A DNA stretch of 64,000 nt. It comes from Paenibacillus agaridevorans. GTDB taxonomy: Bacteria; Bacillota; Bacilli; Paenibacillales; Paenibacillaceae. Where the stretch lies: the NCBI RefSeq assembly GCF_003112455.1, contig NZ_BDQX01000108.1:53307-117306 (forward strand), given 5' to 3'. The notes below the pieces were generated by a model. That model saw only the letters and a program-made list of their open reading frames with translations, did not search any database and had not been told where the DNA came from. Positions within the stretch are counted from its first letter, which is position 1; each line of letters starts with the position of its first letter. Of the stretch, positions 32,110 through 41,430 are shown one piece after another. The position numbers and the translations under genes are program-made.

Positions 32110-32868
32110 ATGGGGAAAGCAATCGAAGTGAGAGGTCTGCGAAAGTCGTTCAAGGACAAAGAAGTCCTAACGGGCGTCGATCTTGAAGTGAAACAAGGTG
32201 AGATATTCGCCTTGCTCGGCTCCAACGGCGCTGGCAAGACGACGATTGTTAGAATCCTTACCACGCTGCTTGCGCAGGACGGAGGCGCCGCTGTCATTAA
32301 CGGATTTGACGTCGCGTCAAAGCCCGATCATGTAAGGCAGTCGATCAGCCTGACGGGCCAGTTTGCCGCCGTGGACGAGATTTTGACCGGGAGGGAAAAT
32401 CTCATCATGATTGCGAAGCTGCGTCACCTCAATAATCCGCGTCAGGTGGCGGATGACATGCTGCAACGCTTTGGACTGACAGACGCCGCCGATCGCAAGC
32501 CGTCTACTTATTCGGGTGGTATGCGCCGCAGGCTCGACATCGCTTTGAGCCTTGTAGGAAATCCGCCGATCATATTTCTCGACGAGCCGACGACCGGGCT
32601 TGACCCCGAGGCGCGCATCGAGGTGTGGAAAACGGTCAAAGAGCTTGCTAATCGTGGCACGACGATATTCCTCACCACGCAGTACCTGGAGGAAGCCGAG
32701 CAGCTTGCCGATCAAATTGCCATTTTGCATGAGGGCAGAATTATTGCAGGCGGCACGCTTGAAGAACTGAAAAAGCTGTTCCCGCCCGCAAAGACGGAGT
32801 ATGTGGAAAAACAGCCGACATTAGAGGAGATATTCCTCGCCATTGTCGGCAAAAAGGAGGGGAAGTAA
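32110..32868 (+). CDS. ABC transporter ATP-binding protein (DrrA/daunorubicin-resistance type)
   Basis: 252-residue ATPase of an ABC-2 type exporter. Walker A is LGSNGAGKTT (about residues 37-46), then the Q-loop region SLTGQFAAVDEILTGRENL typical of the DrrA group, signature YSGGMRRRLDIALSL, Walker B IIFLDEPTTGLDPEAR and H-loop LTTQYLEEAEQLAD. The GGGGGGAT ribosome binding site precedes the ATG. The permease gene begins at the very next base after the stop. It most likely exports a drug or an endogenous toxic compound. Confidence 0.93.
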   Translation: MGKAIEVRGLRKSFKDKEVLTGVDLEVKQGEIFALLGSNGAGKTTIVRILTTLLAQDGGAAVINGFDVASKPDHVRQSISLTGQFAAVDEILTGRENLIMIAKLRHLNNPRQVADDMLQRFGLTDAADRKPSTYSGGMRRRLDIALSLVGNPPIIFLDEPTTGLDPEARIEVWKTVKELANRGTTIFLTTQYLEEAEQLADQIAILHEGRIIAGGTLEELKKLFPPAKTEYVEKQPTLEEIFLAIVGKKEGK

Positions 32869-33639
32869 ATGGGGGCTTCAAAAAACTACTTTTTTAGCGA
32901 TATGCGCGTTATGCTGGGACGTTCCATGCGCCATGTATTCCGTAGTATGGACACCATCATCACGGTCTGTATCACTCCGATTGCGATGATGCTGCTGTTC
33001 GTCTATGTGTTAGGAGGCGCAATCCAGACCGGTACGGATAACTATGTGAACTACCTGCTGCCTGGCATACTGCTGATTGCGATTGCAAGCGGGATATCCT
33101 ATACGGCTTACCGCCTGTTCCTGGATAAGCAACGGGGTATCATCGAGCGATTTCACTCCATGCCGATCGCGCGTTCAACCGTGTTGTGGGGGCATGTGTT
33201 GACCTCGGTGGTATCCAACGCCATTTCCGTTGTCGTCATTATTCTCGTAGCGCTCATTATGGGCTTCCGTTCATCGGCTGGTATACTGTCATGGCTTGCC
33301 GTAGCTGGAATACTCGCACTGTTCACGCTGGCTTTGACCTGGATCGCGGCGCTTGCCGGACTGTCCGCAAAAACGGTGGAAGGTGCAAGCGCGTTTTCTT
33401 ACCCCCTAATCTTCCTGCCATTTATCAGCTCGGCGTTTGTGCCGACGGAGTCGATGCCGATGGCCGTCCGCGTCTTTGCCGAAAACCAGCCGGTAACCTC
33501 AATCGTGTCAGCCATCCGCGCATTGCTTGCCGAGCAGCCTGTCGGGCATGATATTTGGATTGCGTTAGCATGGTGCTTAGGGATACTTATCGTCGCCTAT
33601 CTCTTTGCGATGCGAGCGTACAAACGCAAAGCAGTTTAA
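32869..33639 (+). CDS. ABC-2 type transporter permease (DrrB type)
   Basis: 256 residues with six hydrophobic segments, the membrane partner of the preceding ATPase. ITVCITPIAMMLLFVYVLGGAI, DNYVNYLLPGILLIAIASG, FLDKQRGIIERFHSMPIARS and the FISSAFVPTESMP motif are typical of DrrB/NodJ-type permeases. It closes the PadR operon; a terminator follows. Confidence 0.92.
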   Translation: MGASKNYFFSDMRVMLGRSMRHVFRSMDTIITVCITPIAMMLLFVYVLGGAIQTGTDNYVNYLLPGILLIAIASGISYTAYRLFLDKQRGIIERFHSMPIARSTVLWGHVLTSVVSNAISVVVIILVALIMGFRSSAGILSWLAVAGILALFTLALTWIAALAGLSAKTVEGASAFSYPLIFLPFISSAFVPTESMPMAVRVFAENQPVTSIVSAIRALLAEQPVGHDIWIALAWCLGILIVAYLFAMRAYKRKAV

Positions 33640-33709
33640 TGGATGCCGGCAAGATCAAGTGCTTCAGAGGTTTTGAAGATACGGGACATTGGAAGCCGCG
33701 TATATGCTG

Positions 33710-33738
33710 AACGCAACCTGATAAAGGTTGCGTTTTTT
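33710..33738 (+). terminator. Terminator of the PadR-DUF1048-ABC operon
   Basis: ACGCAACC-TGATAAA-GGTTGCGTTTTTT, a strong stem with T-run. Confidence 0.9.
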
Positions 33739-33892
33739 ATTTGATCCCATTTTGAACCGTCTTTCGTATAGCTAAGTATTTCTGCGGCTTTCATTACTCG
33801 CCTTGCTCGCAGAGATGTCGTTTTTCTTTTCTTTTGGTGGTAACATATGGTATGTGACTATCCGATATTTTATCGTTAACAAAGGAGAAATA

Positions 33893-34585
33893 ATGAATAA
33901 TCCGATACATATTCTTGTTGCCGAAGATGATAATGACATCAGTCGGCTGCTGTGCAGCATTATTAAGAAAAGCGGTTATATTCCCCAGCCTGCTTATTCC
34001 GGAACAGAGGCACTCCTCTATCTGGAGCAGCGCAAATGGAGCATGCTGCTTCTCGATCTGATGCTGCCGGGAATGACAGGTGAAGAGCTTCTTAACCGGA
34101 TCGACAATCGTGACGATATGCCGGTTATTATTATTTCGGCCAAAGGCGAGCCGAAGACCAAGGTATCTGTCCTTCGCGGGGGAGCGGATGATTTCATTAC
34201 GAAACCATTTGATGTGGAGGAAGTATCTGCACGAATCGATGCCAGACTCCGCACATATGCGCGAATCGGTCAACCGACTTTGCCTAATGTGCTGCAGCAT
34301 AAGGGGCTTGTGCTAGATCGAGATACGAAGTCGGTTACTGCAGACGGAGCTGAACTGACTCTGACCGCACGAGAGTTTGAGATTCTTTCCTTGCTGCTGT
34401 CGGCACCGAAGAAAGTATTCACCAAATCCAATCTTTACGAAAGAGTTTGGCAGGAACCCTTCTATGGAGACGACAACATTATAAATGTTCATATGAGCAA
34501 TTTGCGAAGCAAGCTGGCAAAGGCTGCTCCGGGAATCGACTTTATTGAGACAGTATGGGGCATGGGCTATCGGCTAAAGCCTTAA
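33893..34585 (+). CDS. OmpR-family response regulator
   Basis: 230 residues. Start ATG 33893 (MNNPIHILVAEDDND) behind AAAGGAGAAA; the open frame extends 30 codons upstream but without a ribosome binding site. The receiver domain has the acidic pair in AEDDN, phosphoacceptor Asp55 in LLLDLMLPG, Thr/Ser in IIISAKG and Lys in FITKPFD. The C-terminal winged helix is LTAREFEILSLLLSAPKKVF through NIINVHMSNLRSKLAK. With the ABC genes and histidine kinase that follow it resembles lantibiotic- or bacitracin-type resistance modules, where the regulator induces the transporter. Confidence 0.93.
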   Translation: MNNPIHILVAEDDNDISRLLCSIIKKSGYIPQPAYSGTEALLYLEQRKWSMLLLDLMLPGMTGEELLNRIDNRDDMPVIIISAKGEPKTKVSVLRGGADDFITKPFDVEEVSARIDARLRTYARIGQPTLPNVLQHKGLVLDRDTKSVTADGAELTLTAREFEILSLLLSAPKKVFTKSNLYERVWQEPFYGDDNIINVHMSNLRSKLAKAAPGIDFIETVWGMGYRLKP

Positions 34586-34599
34586 GATATTCTTAAGAA
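34581..34599 (+). promoter_or_regulatory. Direct repeats at 11-bp spacing before the ABC genes
   Basis: CTTAAGAT (34581) and CTTAAGAA (34592) repeat with an 11-bp period across the end of the regulator gene, and include the perfect palindrome TTCTTAAGAA. Spacing of 11 bp in tandem is typical of OmpR-family binding sites. Confidence 0.5.
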
Positions 34600-34665
34600 T
34601 CGACTTTAGTTCTACTTATGTTTTGGCTTCTATATTTGGTCTATCACATAAAGGAGGCCAAGAAT

Positions 34666-35589
34666 ATGCATGAATATGTGTTGAAGACAAATCAGCTATC
34701 CAAACAATTCAAAGGACATAGAGCGCTGGACAAAGTTAATTTGTCCATCCGAAGAGGAGCGATTTATGGGTTCATTGGGCAAAACGGAGCGGGGAAATCA
34801 ACGTTGATCCGTCTTGTGACGGGGCTTGCTTTTCCGACCGGAGGTTCCATTGAACTATTCGGTGTCAGTGAAGAGAAGGCGTTGATTCAGAATCGCAAAC
34901 GAATCGGGTCTAGTATCGAAAGTCCTGCCTTGTTCCCTCATATGACCGCCAGCGAGAATTTGGAGGTAAACCGGATTCTACGCGGAATTCCAGGCAAAGA
35001 TTGTGTGCCAAGAATGCTGAAGCAAGTTGGGCTGCATGAAACCGGCAAGAAAAAAGCAAAAAACTTCTCACTTGGCATGAAGCAGCGGTTAGGTCTGGCA
35101 ATTGCCTTGCTGGGCGATCCGGAATTCCTGATTCTGGACGAGCCGACCAATGGGTTAGATCCGATGGGTGTTATTGAAATGCGGGAACTGCTCAAGACAT
35201 TAAATCGTGAACTAGGCATTACGATTCTAATCTCAAGCCATATCCTTAGCGAGCTGCATTTGATGGCAAGCCATTATGGCATTATCCATCGAGGCCAACT
35301 GCTGGAGCAGCTTACTGCTAAAGAGCTGGAAAGCAAATGCAGGCAGTATGTGTATATAAAAGTGAATGATCCGGGCATGGGCACAGCCACTATCGAGAAC
35401 GAACTGGGTACATCGGATTTCGAAGTGATGCAGGATGGAGCTATCAAATTATATAGCTTTATTGAGCAGCCAAGTAAAGTTTCCTCTGCACTATTTTCTG
35501 CAGGCTTGGAGATTGAGTCGTTTACAGCGATGGGCGAAGATTTGGAGAGTTATTTCACGAAGCGGATTGGAGGCAATCCGCATGTATAA
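34666..35589 (+). CDS. ABC transporter ATP-binding protein (BcrA/LanF type)
   Basis: 307 residues. Start ATG 34666 (MHEYVLKTNQLSKQFKG) with AAAGGAGG eight bases upstream. Walker A GQNGAGKSTLIRLVTGLAFP, signature FSLGMKQRLGLAIALLGDPE, Walker B FLILDEPTNGLDPMGV and H-loop ISSHILSELHLMA. These motifs place it with BcrA and lantibiotic-immunity ATPases. The C-terminal 80 residues form the usual variable domain. The stop overlaps the permease start. Likely role: expulsion of a membrane-active antibiotic or peptide. Confidence 0.92.
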   Translation: MHEYVLKTNQLSKQFKGHRALDKVNLSIRRGAIYGFIGQNGAGKSTLIRLVTGLAFPTGGSIELFGVSEEKALIQNRKRIGSSIESPALFPHMTASENLEVNRILRGIPGKDCVPRMLKQVGLHETGKKKAKNFSLGMKQRLGLAIALLGDPEFLILDEPTNGLDPMGVIEMRELLKTLNRELGITILISSHILSELHLMASHYGIIHRGQLLEQLTAKELESKCRQYVYIKVNDPGMGTATIENELGTSDFEVMQDGAIKLYSFIEQPSKVSSALFSAGLEIESFTAMGEDLESYFTKRIGGNPHV

Positions 35590-36343
35590 TTTGATTAGAG
35601 CCGAGTTGTTCAAACTTCGCAAGAATAGGTCGTTCTGGACGTTGCTGATGGCGTTCGCCGTACTCTCACTAGCTTACCCTTTGCTGTATTATTTTGATCA
35701 TAGATCCAGTGGGCAGCCGCAATTCACGGGAGCCGAATTTCTGGTCAGCTTTATATCAAGCAATGCTTACATTATCAAATTGGGCGTAGCAATGCTGGCA
35801 GGGTTCTTCATTTCTAACGAGTATGCGTCCGGGATTATGAAAACGATCGCATCAACAGGCCACACAAGAGATAGACTATACGCGGCGAAGCTTATCGGAT
35901 TTACAGGCGGAGCCATGCTGCTCTCTCTCGTTTTTCCAATCATCAGTACGGTGGAAGTTTCGCTGCTGTCTGGATTTGGTCAATTGCCAGATGAAAGTAC
36001 CCCGTTTTTTTTGCCTAGATTGCTTGGGTTGACTCTGCTTTATACGGCGGCATATGCGGCTATTGGGGCGCTGATTGCCGTGATTATGACGGACAGCGGC
36101 AAAACGATCGGTGGGTCATTGATTTTTTTTCTGATGATCGATATTGTTTTGGCTGGCATCGGTTCGAAGGTAGAAATTATTGGTCAGCTGTACGATTATT
36201 CGATCTTCAAGCTGATTGGGGGTATCGGCAAACCTAGCATAGACAGCGGAGATATGCTCCCGCTCTTGCTTGTGCCTTTGCTGACAATCGTCTTATGTGC
36301 GTTAGTGGGTATTTCGGTGTTCCGCCGCAAGGATATTAAATAA
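35582..36343 (+). CDS. ABC-2 type permease (lantibiotic/bacitracin immunity type)
   Basis: 253 residues, six hydrophobic segments. The ATG at 35582 (MYNLIRAELFKLRKNRSFW) overlaps the end of the ATPase gene and has GGAGG upstream; the longer open frame is an extension into the upstream gene. The start MxNLIRAELFKLRKNRSFW and the FFISNEYASGIMKTIASTGHTR loop are typical for LanE/BcrB-like permeases. Partner of the preceding ATPase. Confidence 0.9.
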   Translation: MYNLIRAELFKLRKNRSFWTLLMAFAVLSLAYPLLYYFDHRSSGQPQFTGAEFLVSFISSNAYIIKLGVAMLAGFFISNEYASGIMKTIASTGHTRDRLYAAKLIGFTGGAMLLSLVFPIISTVEVSLLSGFGQLPDESTPFFLPRLLGLTLLYTAAYAAIGALIAVIMTDSGKTIGGSLIFFLMIDIVLAGIGSKVEIIGQLYDYSIFKLIGGIGKPSIDSGDMLPLLLVPLLTIVLCALVGISVFRRKDIK

Positions 36344-36361
36344 TACAGGGGAGTGGGGAGC

Positions 36362-37267
36362 ATGTGGCTTGTACTCGGAATCATATCGATGGCGGCAGCG
36401 TCTCTCCTGCTAGCCCGTCTATTTATGCTAAGGCGGGAGCTAGATCGGATGACAGAGCAATTGCGAAGCTACAATGCAGGAATAACGGGCAAAAAAATCG
36501 AAATCGCTTTATTTGATCAGAAGCTTGAAGCGCTTGCCAGTCAGATCAACCGCCAATCCTGTTTAATCGTTGAGGCGGACGCGCGTAGAAAACGGGTCGA
36601 ACATGAATTTCGGCAGGCGGTTGTGAGCATTTCTCATGATATCCGCACTCCGCTAACTTCTATTATCGGTTATGTACAACTGCTGGAGGCCGAGAACATC
36701 ACGCCCGAAGAGAAAAATGAATACGTTACTATCGTTAAAAATCGAACAAAACGTCTACAGGCGTTGTTGAACGATTTTTTTGAGCTGTCCATAATAGAAT
36801 CGCCGGATTTTCCGCTGAAAACCGAAAAGCTTAGATTGAAGGACTTGATCTCCGATATTTTGGTGCAATTCTATGATCCGTTCAACGAACACGGTATCAC
36901 ACCCGACATAAAGCTTCCCGAGCAACTTGTATCTGTATACGCCGACCAATCGGCTGTGCGGAGAGTGGTTGAAAACTTGCTTGGCAACACATTAAAATAT
37001 GCAACTGGCCAAGTGGAAATCCGGCTAGAAGAACAACAAGAAACAGTAGAATTAATGATTATGAATGAAGCGAAGGAACTTGCCGGGAGCGACGTTAATC
37101 TCTTATTTGATCGGTTCTATACGGCTGACCGCGCACGATCTGCCCAAACCTCCGGGCTTGGTCTTCCTATCGCCAAAAGTCTGATGAACAACATGGGCGG
37201 GACACTAACAGCCGAGCTGCGCGGTGAAAAGTTAATCCTTCGCTGCCGCTGGGAAAAAGCAGTATAG
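36362..37267 (+). CDS. Sensor histidine kinase
   Basis: 301 residues from ATG 36362 (AGGGGAG eight bases upstream; GTG 36353 is the alternative). One N-terminal transmembrane segment and almost no extracellular sensor loop, so it is an intramembrane-type kinase that probably senses through the ABC transporter. H-box VSISHDIRTPLTSIIGYVQ, then N-box RRVVENLLGNTLKYA, a shortened G1 region and G2 box SGLGLPIAKSLMNNMGG. Nine bases after the permease stop, completing a regulator-transporter-kinase operon. Confidence 0.92.
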   Translation: MWLVLGIISMAAASLLLARLFMLRRELDRMTEQLRSYNAGITGKKIEIALFDQKLEALASQINRQSCLIVEADARRKRVEHEFRQAVVSISHDIRTPLTSIIGYVQLLEAENITPEEKNEYVTIVKNRTKRLQALLNDFFELSIIESPDFPLKTEKLRLKDLISDILVQFYDPFNEHGITPDIKLPEQLVSVYADQSAVRRVVENLLGNTLKYATGQVEIRLEEQQETVELMIMNEAKELAGSDVNLLFDRFYTADRARSAQTSGLGLPIAKSLMNNMGGTLTAELRGEKLILRCRWEKAV

Positions 37268-37327
37268 TTTATTCAAAAGGAGCATGAATCGGGATTCAGG
37301 TATCGCAGTCATGACTCAACCCTTTAT

Positions 37328-38473
37328 CTACGTTCTTAGCGGTCTATAAAACGCGCGAATATCATCTGCCATAAGCTCCGGTTCCTCCATAGCCGTAAAA
37401 TGTCCGCCGCGAGGCATTGCTGTCCAGCGTGTTACATTCAGGTTGCGCTCGGCCCATTCCTTGGGGGGCAACAGGATATCTGCTGAAAATAGGGCCATGC
37501 CTGTCGGTACTTCGATACGGCCTAATGGCGGTAAAGAATGTGAGTTTTCAAAATACATTTGCGCTGTAGAGCCAATGGTGTTGGTAACCCAATAGATCAT
37601 AATATGAGTGAGCAGCTCATCCTCGCTAAATCGTTGACTAAGGTCACCATCGCAATCACTCCAGGAACGAAATTTCTCAAGGATCCAGCTGGCCAATCCT
37701 ACCGGCGAATCAGAAAGTCCATACGCCAGAGTCTGCGGTTTTGTGGACTGAATGGATATATACCCGCCCTCTTGAGCAATCCATGTAGCAGCCTTTATTT
37801 TGTATTGCCGTTCTTCTTCAGAAAGGTGTTCCGAATCATTTGAATTCAGGAGACTTCGAATAATACCGACATCCGTCAGATGGATGCCGACCAATCGCTC
37901 AGGAAAGTTGGCCGCCAGGTATCTTGTGACGCCTGAGCCCATGTCCCCGCCAGCGGCGGCGAATTTGTTGTAGCCTAATTCTGTCATGAGTTTAGTCCAC
38001 ATCTCGGCGACATGAAAGTTATTGATGCCAGGAGAAGCAGGCTGACTGGAGAAACCAAACCCGGGCAATGAAGGGACGATGACGTCGAAAGAATCCTCAG
38101 GATCACCGCCGTAGCTGGCTGGATCAGTGAGCAGAGGAATCATTTTTTCGTATCGAAGGTAACTGTCGGGCCAGCCGTGGGTCAGGATAATAGGCAGAGG
38201 ATTGGGGCCTTTGCCGCGCTCATGTATGAAGTGCACATTTATATCATCAATTTCGCAAGTGAATTGGGCAAAGCGATTCAACTTGGATTCTTGCTTGCGC
38301 CAATCATAATGGTCCTTCCAGTACGAGACGAGAGATTGCAAATAACGTAATTCAGTTCCGCGTTCCCAACCTGAGTTCTCTAACTGCTCGGGCCAACGAA
38401 TATGTTGCAGTCTGTACTGGAGATCATCAAGCAACTCATCGGAGACATGAATATGAAAACGTTTGACAGCCAT
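37328..38473 (-). CDS. Alpha/beta hydrolase, epoxide-hydrolase-like
   Basis: 381 residues from ATG 38473 (MAVKRFHIHVSDELLDDLQYR; AAAGGAGGA upstream on the minus strand). The N-terminal epoxide hydrolase domain (LQYRLQHIRWPEQ, WKDHYDWRKQESKLN) is followed by an alpha/beta hydrolase core with oxyanion motif HGWPDSYLRYEK, nucleophile Asp in AAGGDMGSGVTRYLA and the catalytic His in PRGGHFTAMEEPE. The nucleophile is Asp, as in epoxide hydrolases, rather than Ser. Substrate unknown. Divergent from an AraC regulator that may control it. Confidence 0.9.
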   Translation of the reverse strand: MAVKRFHIHVSDELLDDLQYRLQHIRWPEQLENSGWERGTELRYLQSLVSYWKDHYDWRKQESKLNRFAQFTCEIDDINVHFIHERGKGPNPLPIILTHGWPDSYLRYEKMIPLLTDPASYGGDPEDSFDVIVPSLPGFGFSSQPASPGINNFHVAEMWTKLMTELGYNKFAAAGGDMGSGVTRYLAANFPERLVGIHLTDVGIIRSLLNSNDSEHLSEEERQYKIKAATWIAQEGGYISIQSTKPQTLAYGLSDSPVGLASWILEKFRSWSDCDGDLSQRFSEDELLTHIMIYWVTNTIGSTAQMYFENSHSLPPLGRIEVPTGMALFSADILLPPKEWAERNLNVTRWTAMPRGGHFTAMEEPELMADDIRAFYRPLRT

Positions 38474-38579
38474 AATAATATCCTCCTTTGCTGTTTGCAT
38501 GATCATTATATCCTTTGAAAGGGTATGGTACACTGTTATATATGAAGCAATGAACTATACGATTTGATAGGTGATTACG

Positions 38580-39434
38580 ATGCCTCAAGTAGATCGATAC
38601 AAACAGCGTGCCGTAAATATTGAATTTTTTGCAGTAGAGGATTGCAGTCTGCTCCCTTACACTGACCGGTTTTCGCTAATTTTTATTACTTCTGGCAGTA
38701 TAAAAGGGTTATTAAACGACCGTCCTATATGTATCAACGCTCCCGGTATTCTTTGCTTGGCCGGAGACGATGAATGGCAAGTTACAGAGAAGCACAAGCT
38801 TGCTGCACAATCGTTTAATTTTCATCCTGAGTTTCTTGTATCCGCCATTTATGTTGAGACCGAGGATTATTTGCCAACGGCACCCAGGATACAAACAGGC
38901 CGCTCTTTCTTTGTAAGAGAACATCCGTCTATGGCAGTTCCTCGTATTACCGAAAAAGCATATCCGCTATTGTTCCAGTGGTTTTTTGTTCTGGGTACGG
39001 AAGTACAAGCGCAAAGTGATGAGCGCTGGGCGTGCCGAATCAAAAAGTATCTGATTCAAATACTGGGATTGTTAGAGGATTTGAATCGAATGAGCCAACA
39101 CTCGCCTGTTGATGCTGTGTTAGAGTATATTCACACTCATTACCCCAAAAAGATTTTATTGGAGGATTTGACGAATTGCGCTCATATGAATCGTGTGACG
39201 CTTAATCAATTATTCCAGGAACGATGCGGATATACAGCGATCGGCTATTTGCTTTCACATCGTTTGAAGATGGCTTGCGATCTATTGACGCACACAGATA
39301 TGAGTCTTAATGATATTGCTGGATCTATCGGATTTGAGTATGACACTTATTTTATCAAGCAATTTACAGCCAAAAAAGGCATGTCACCGACAACATACCG
39401 GATAATTTCGCGAAAGCTCGCCACTCATGTGTAA
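38580..39434 (+). CDS. AraC family transcriptional regulator
   Basis: 284 residues. ATG 38580 is preferred to GTG 38571 because GATAGGTGAT then gives normal spacing. The N-terminal cupin-like sensor (about 1-160) is not assignable. The C-terminal double helix-turn-helix is clear: ILLEDLTNCAHMNRVTLNQL, CGYTAIGYLLSHRLKMACDLL, DMSLNDIAGSIGFEYDTYFIK, KGMSPTTYR. A promoter TTGAAA (38515-38520), 18-bp spacer, TATATG lies upstream in the shared intergenic region with the divergent epoxide-hydrolase-like gene, its likely target. Confidence 0.9.
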   Translation: MPQVDRYKQRAVNIEFFAVEDCSLLPYTDRFSLIFITSGSIKGLLNDRPICINAPGILCLAGDDEWQVTEKHKLAAQSFNFHPEFLVSAIYVETEDYLPTAPRIQTGRSFFVREHPSMAVPRITEKAYPLLFQWFFVLGTEVQAQSDERWACRIKKYLIQILGLLEDLNRMSQHSPVDAVLEYIHTHYPKKILLEDLTNCAHMNRVTLNQLFQERCGYTAIGYLLSHRLKMACDLLTHTDMSLNDIAGSIGFEYDTYFIKQFTAKKGMSPTTYRIISRKLATHV

Positions 39435-39518
39435 TTGACCAGACCGGAAAACAGGGGAGCCCTCCCATCAATCGTTCCTGGATGAGGGATCCCCGATCGC
39501 TGCGCTCCCGGAGCGCTC

Positions 39519-41297
39519 CTACCCGGCCGTTCCCGCCGCAGGTGCGTGCAGGATGGTGTAGCCGTATGGAGGGAGAGCGACCTGTACCGCACTCTCCTCA
39601 ACCGTTGCGTACGGCTCGCTGTTCACGGTGCGCCATGATCCAGCCGGATGTGCTGCCGGTATTGCTGCGACCACAGGAGCATCCTCATTATTCAGCATGA
39701 AGAGGAACCGCTCATTCCCGTCCCAGCGCTCATAGATCAGCAACTGCGGATGTTCCGGTACCGGCAGGAAGCGCAGACCGCTGCCGCGCAGCGCAGGGTG
39801 AGCCTTGCGAAGGCTGATCATGCTGCGGAAGAACGAAAGCAGCTCCGTATTCTGCTTGCTCTTGTCCCATTCCATACACTTGCGGTTGAGGGGGTCATGC
39901 TCTCCGTCCATGCCAATCTCGTCGCCGTAATAGATGCATGGCGCCCCCAGATAGGTCAGCTGGAATAATGTCGCCAGCTTCATGCGCTCCACATTGCCGC
40001 CGCATAGCGTCAACAGCCTCGTCGTGTCATGGCTGCCGAGCAGATTAAAGGATACTTCCGTAACCTGCTGCGGATAACCGGCGAGCTGCGTGCCAATCGC
40101 CTGGGCGAACTCGGCCGCATTCGTTAGCCTACGGGCGAAGAAATTGAGCAGGATGTTCGTGAAGGGATAGTTCATGACCGCGTCGAATTGGTCGCCTTGC
40201 AGCCACGGCATGGAATCATGCATAATCTCGCCCAGGATATAAGCCGAAGGATTGATCCGTTTGATCTCGCTCCGGAATTCCCGCCAGAATTGATGATCCA
40301 CCTCATTGGCGACATCGAGACGCCAACCGTCCAGCCCCATCTCCTCCAGCCAGAATCGACCGACATTAAGCAGATAAGCCTTTACTTCTTCATTAGCGGT
40401 ATTGAGCTTGGGCATGATAGGCTCGAATGCAAACGTATCGTAGGTCGGAATCCCGTCAACGACTCGCAGCGGCCATTCTCGAATATGGAACCAATCCGCA
40501 TAACGCGAATCCGGACCGTTGTTCAACACATCCACGAACGGCGGAAACGTATGGCCGCAATGATTGAACACGGCGTCCAACAGCACGCGTATGCCCCGGG
40601 CATGACAGGCATCGACCAGTTCTCTAAGCTTTTCGTTTGTGCCGAAATGAGGATCGATCCGCATATAGTCCGCAGTGTCGTACTTGTGGTTGGTGGTGGC
40701 GGCGAACAGCGGGTTGAAATACAAAGCATTAATCCCCAGTTCGCTCAGGTAATCCAGGTGGTCGATCACTCCCTGCAGATCACCGCCGAAAAAATTGCCG
40801 GCGCTGGGCGTACCGCCCCATTCCTGCACGCCCTCGGGGTCATTGGACGGATCGCCGTTAGCGAAACGCTCAGGAAAGATCTGATAGAATACCGCATCCT
40901 TGACCCATGCCGGGGGCATGTGAACATCCTGCGGATTAAGATACGAGAAGTCAAATAATCCCTCATACATGACCTTGGGCGGCTGGTCAAAAAATCCCTT
41001 CTCCAAAAAGTAAAGGATCTCGCCATTGTCCGAGTGCAGCGCGAAGTAATAAACAAGTCTGCGGAATCTGGGCTGCACGGCGGCTTGCCAATAGTCGAAC
41101 AGCCCGTCGGATGCCAGACGCTCCATCGATATCGTTTCCTTGTACTTCTCCGAATTGTATTTGTCGCCGCAGTGCAGGTCGATGCGCGGGACGTTGTTCC
41201 GTTTGGTGCGGATGCGGATGTGCAGGGTCGAATCATTGTAGGCATAGGACCAGTTTTGTCCCATCCTGTGGTAAACGGCTTCCAGCATAATCATCAT
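39519..41297 (-). CDS. GH13 alpha-glycosidase (neopullulanase/cyclomaltodextrinase/maltogenic amylase type)
   Basis: 592 residues, cytoplasmic (no signal peptide), hydrolysing maltodextrins or cyclodextrins. An N-terminal CBM34-like domain ([20 protein letters not shown], about 1-120) identifies the neopullulanase subgroup. The barrel has [20 protein letters not shown], nucleophile D328 in [10 protein letters not shown], acid/base E357 in ILGEIMHD and the third Asp in [12 protein letters not shown] start at 41297 with GGAGG eight bases upstream on the minus strand. Located next to a LacI regulator and a maltodextrin-type transporter, as in many Firmicutes mal loci. The regulator gene upstream has its own terminator. 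Confidence 0.93.
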   Translation of the reverse strand: MMIMLEAVYHRMGQNWSYAYNDSTLHIRIRTKRNNVPRIDLHCGDKYNSEKYKETISMERLASDGLFDYWQAAVQPRFRRLVYYFALHSDNGEILYFLEKGFFDQPPKVMYEGLFDFSYLNPQDVHMPPAWVKDAVFYQIFPERFANGDPSNDPEGVQEWGGTPSAGNFFGGDLQGVIDHLDYLSELGINALYFNPLFAATTNHKYDTADYMRIDPHFGTNEKLRELVDACHARGIRVLLDAVFNHCGHTFPPFVDVLNNGPDSRYADWFHIREWPLRVVDGIPTYDTFAFEPIMPKLNTANEEVKAYLLNVGRFWLEEMGLDGWRLDVANEVDHQFWREFRSEIKRINPSAYILGEIMHDSMPWLQGDQFDAVMNYPFTNILLNFFARRLTNAAEFAQAIGTQLAGYPQQVTEVSFNLLGSHDTTRLLTLCGGNVERMKLATLFQLTYLGAPCIYYGDEIGMDGEHDPLNRKCMEWDKSKQNTELLSFFRSMISLRKAHPALRGSGLRFLPVPEHPQLLIYERWDGNERFLFMLNNEDAPVVAAIPAAHPAGSWRTVNSEPYATVEESAVQVALPPYGYTILHAPAAGTAG

Positions 41298-41324
41298 TAC
41301 CAGGCCTCCTTAGGCATGAAAACA

Positions 41325-41364
41325 CAAAAAAGGGCCAACCTCTGTTAAGAACGAGGTTGAACCC
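41325..41364 (-). terminator. Terminator of the LacI-type gene
   Basis: On the minus strand GGGTTCAACCTC pairs with GAGGTTGGCCC, followed by TTTTTT. It lies between the regulator and the GH13 gene. Confidence 0.8.
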
Positions 41365-41430
41365 GAAAGTTTCATTGCCTTTAAATTTTCTAAATCATAC
41401 CATAACGTCTTTGCCAACACAATAACATTT

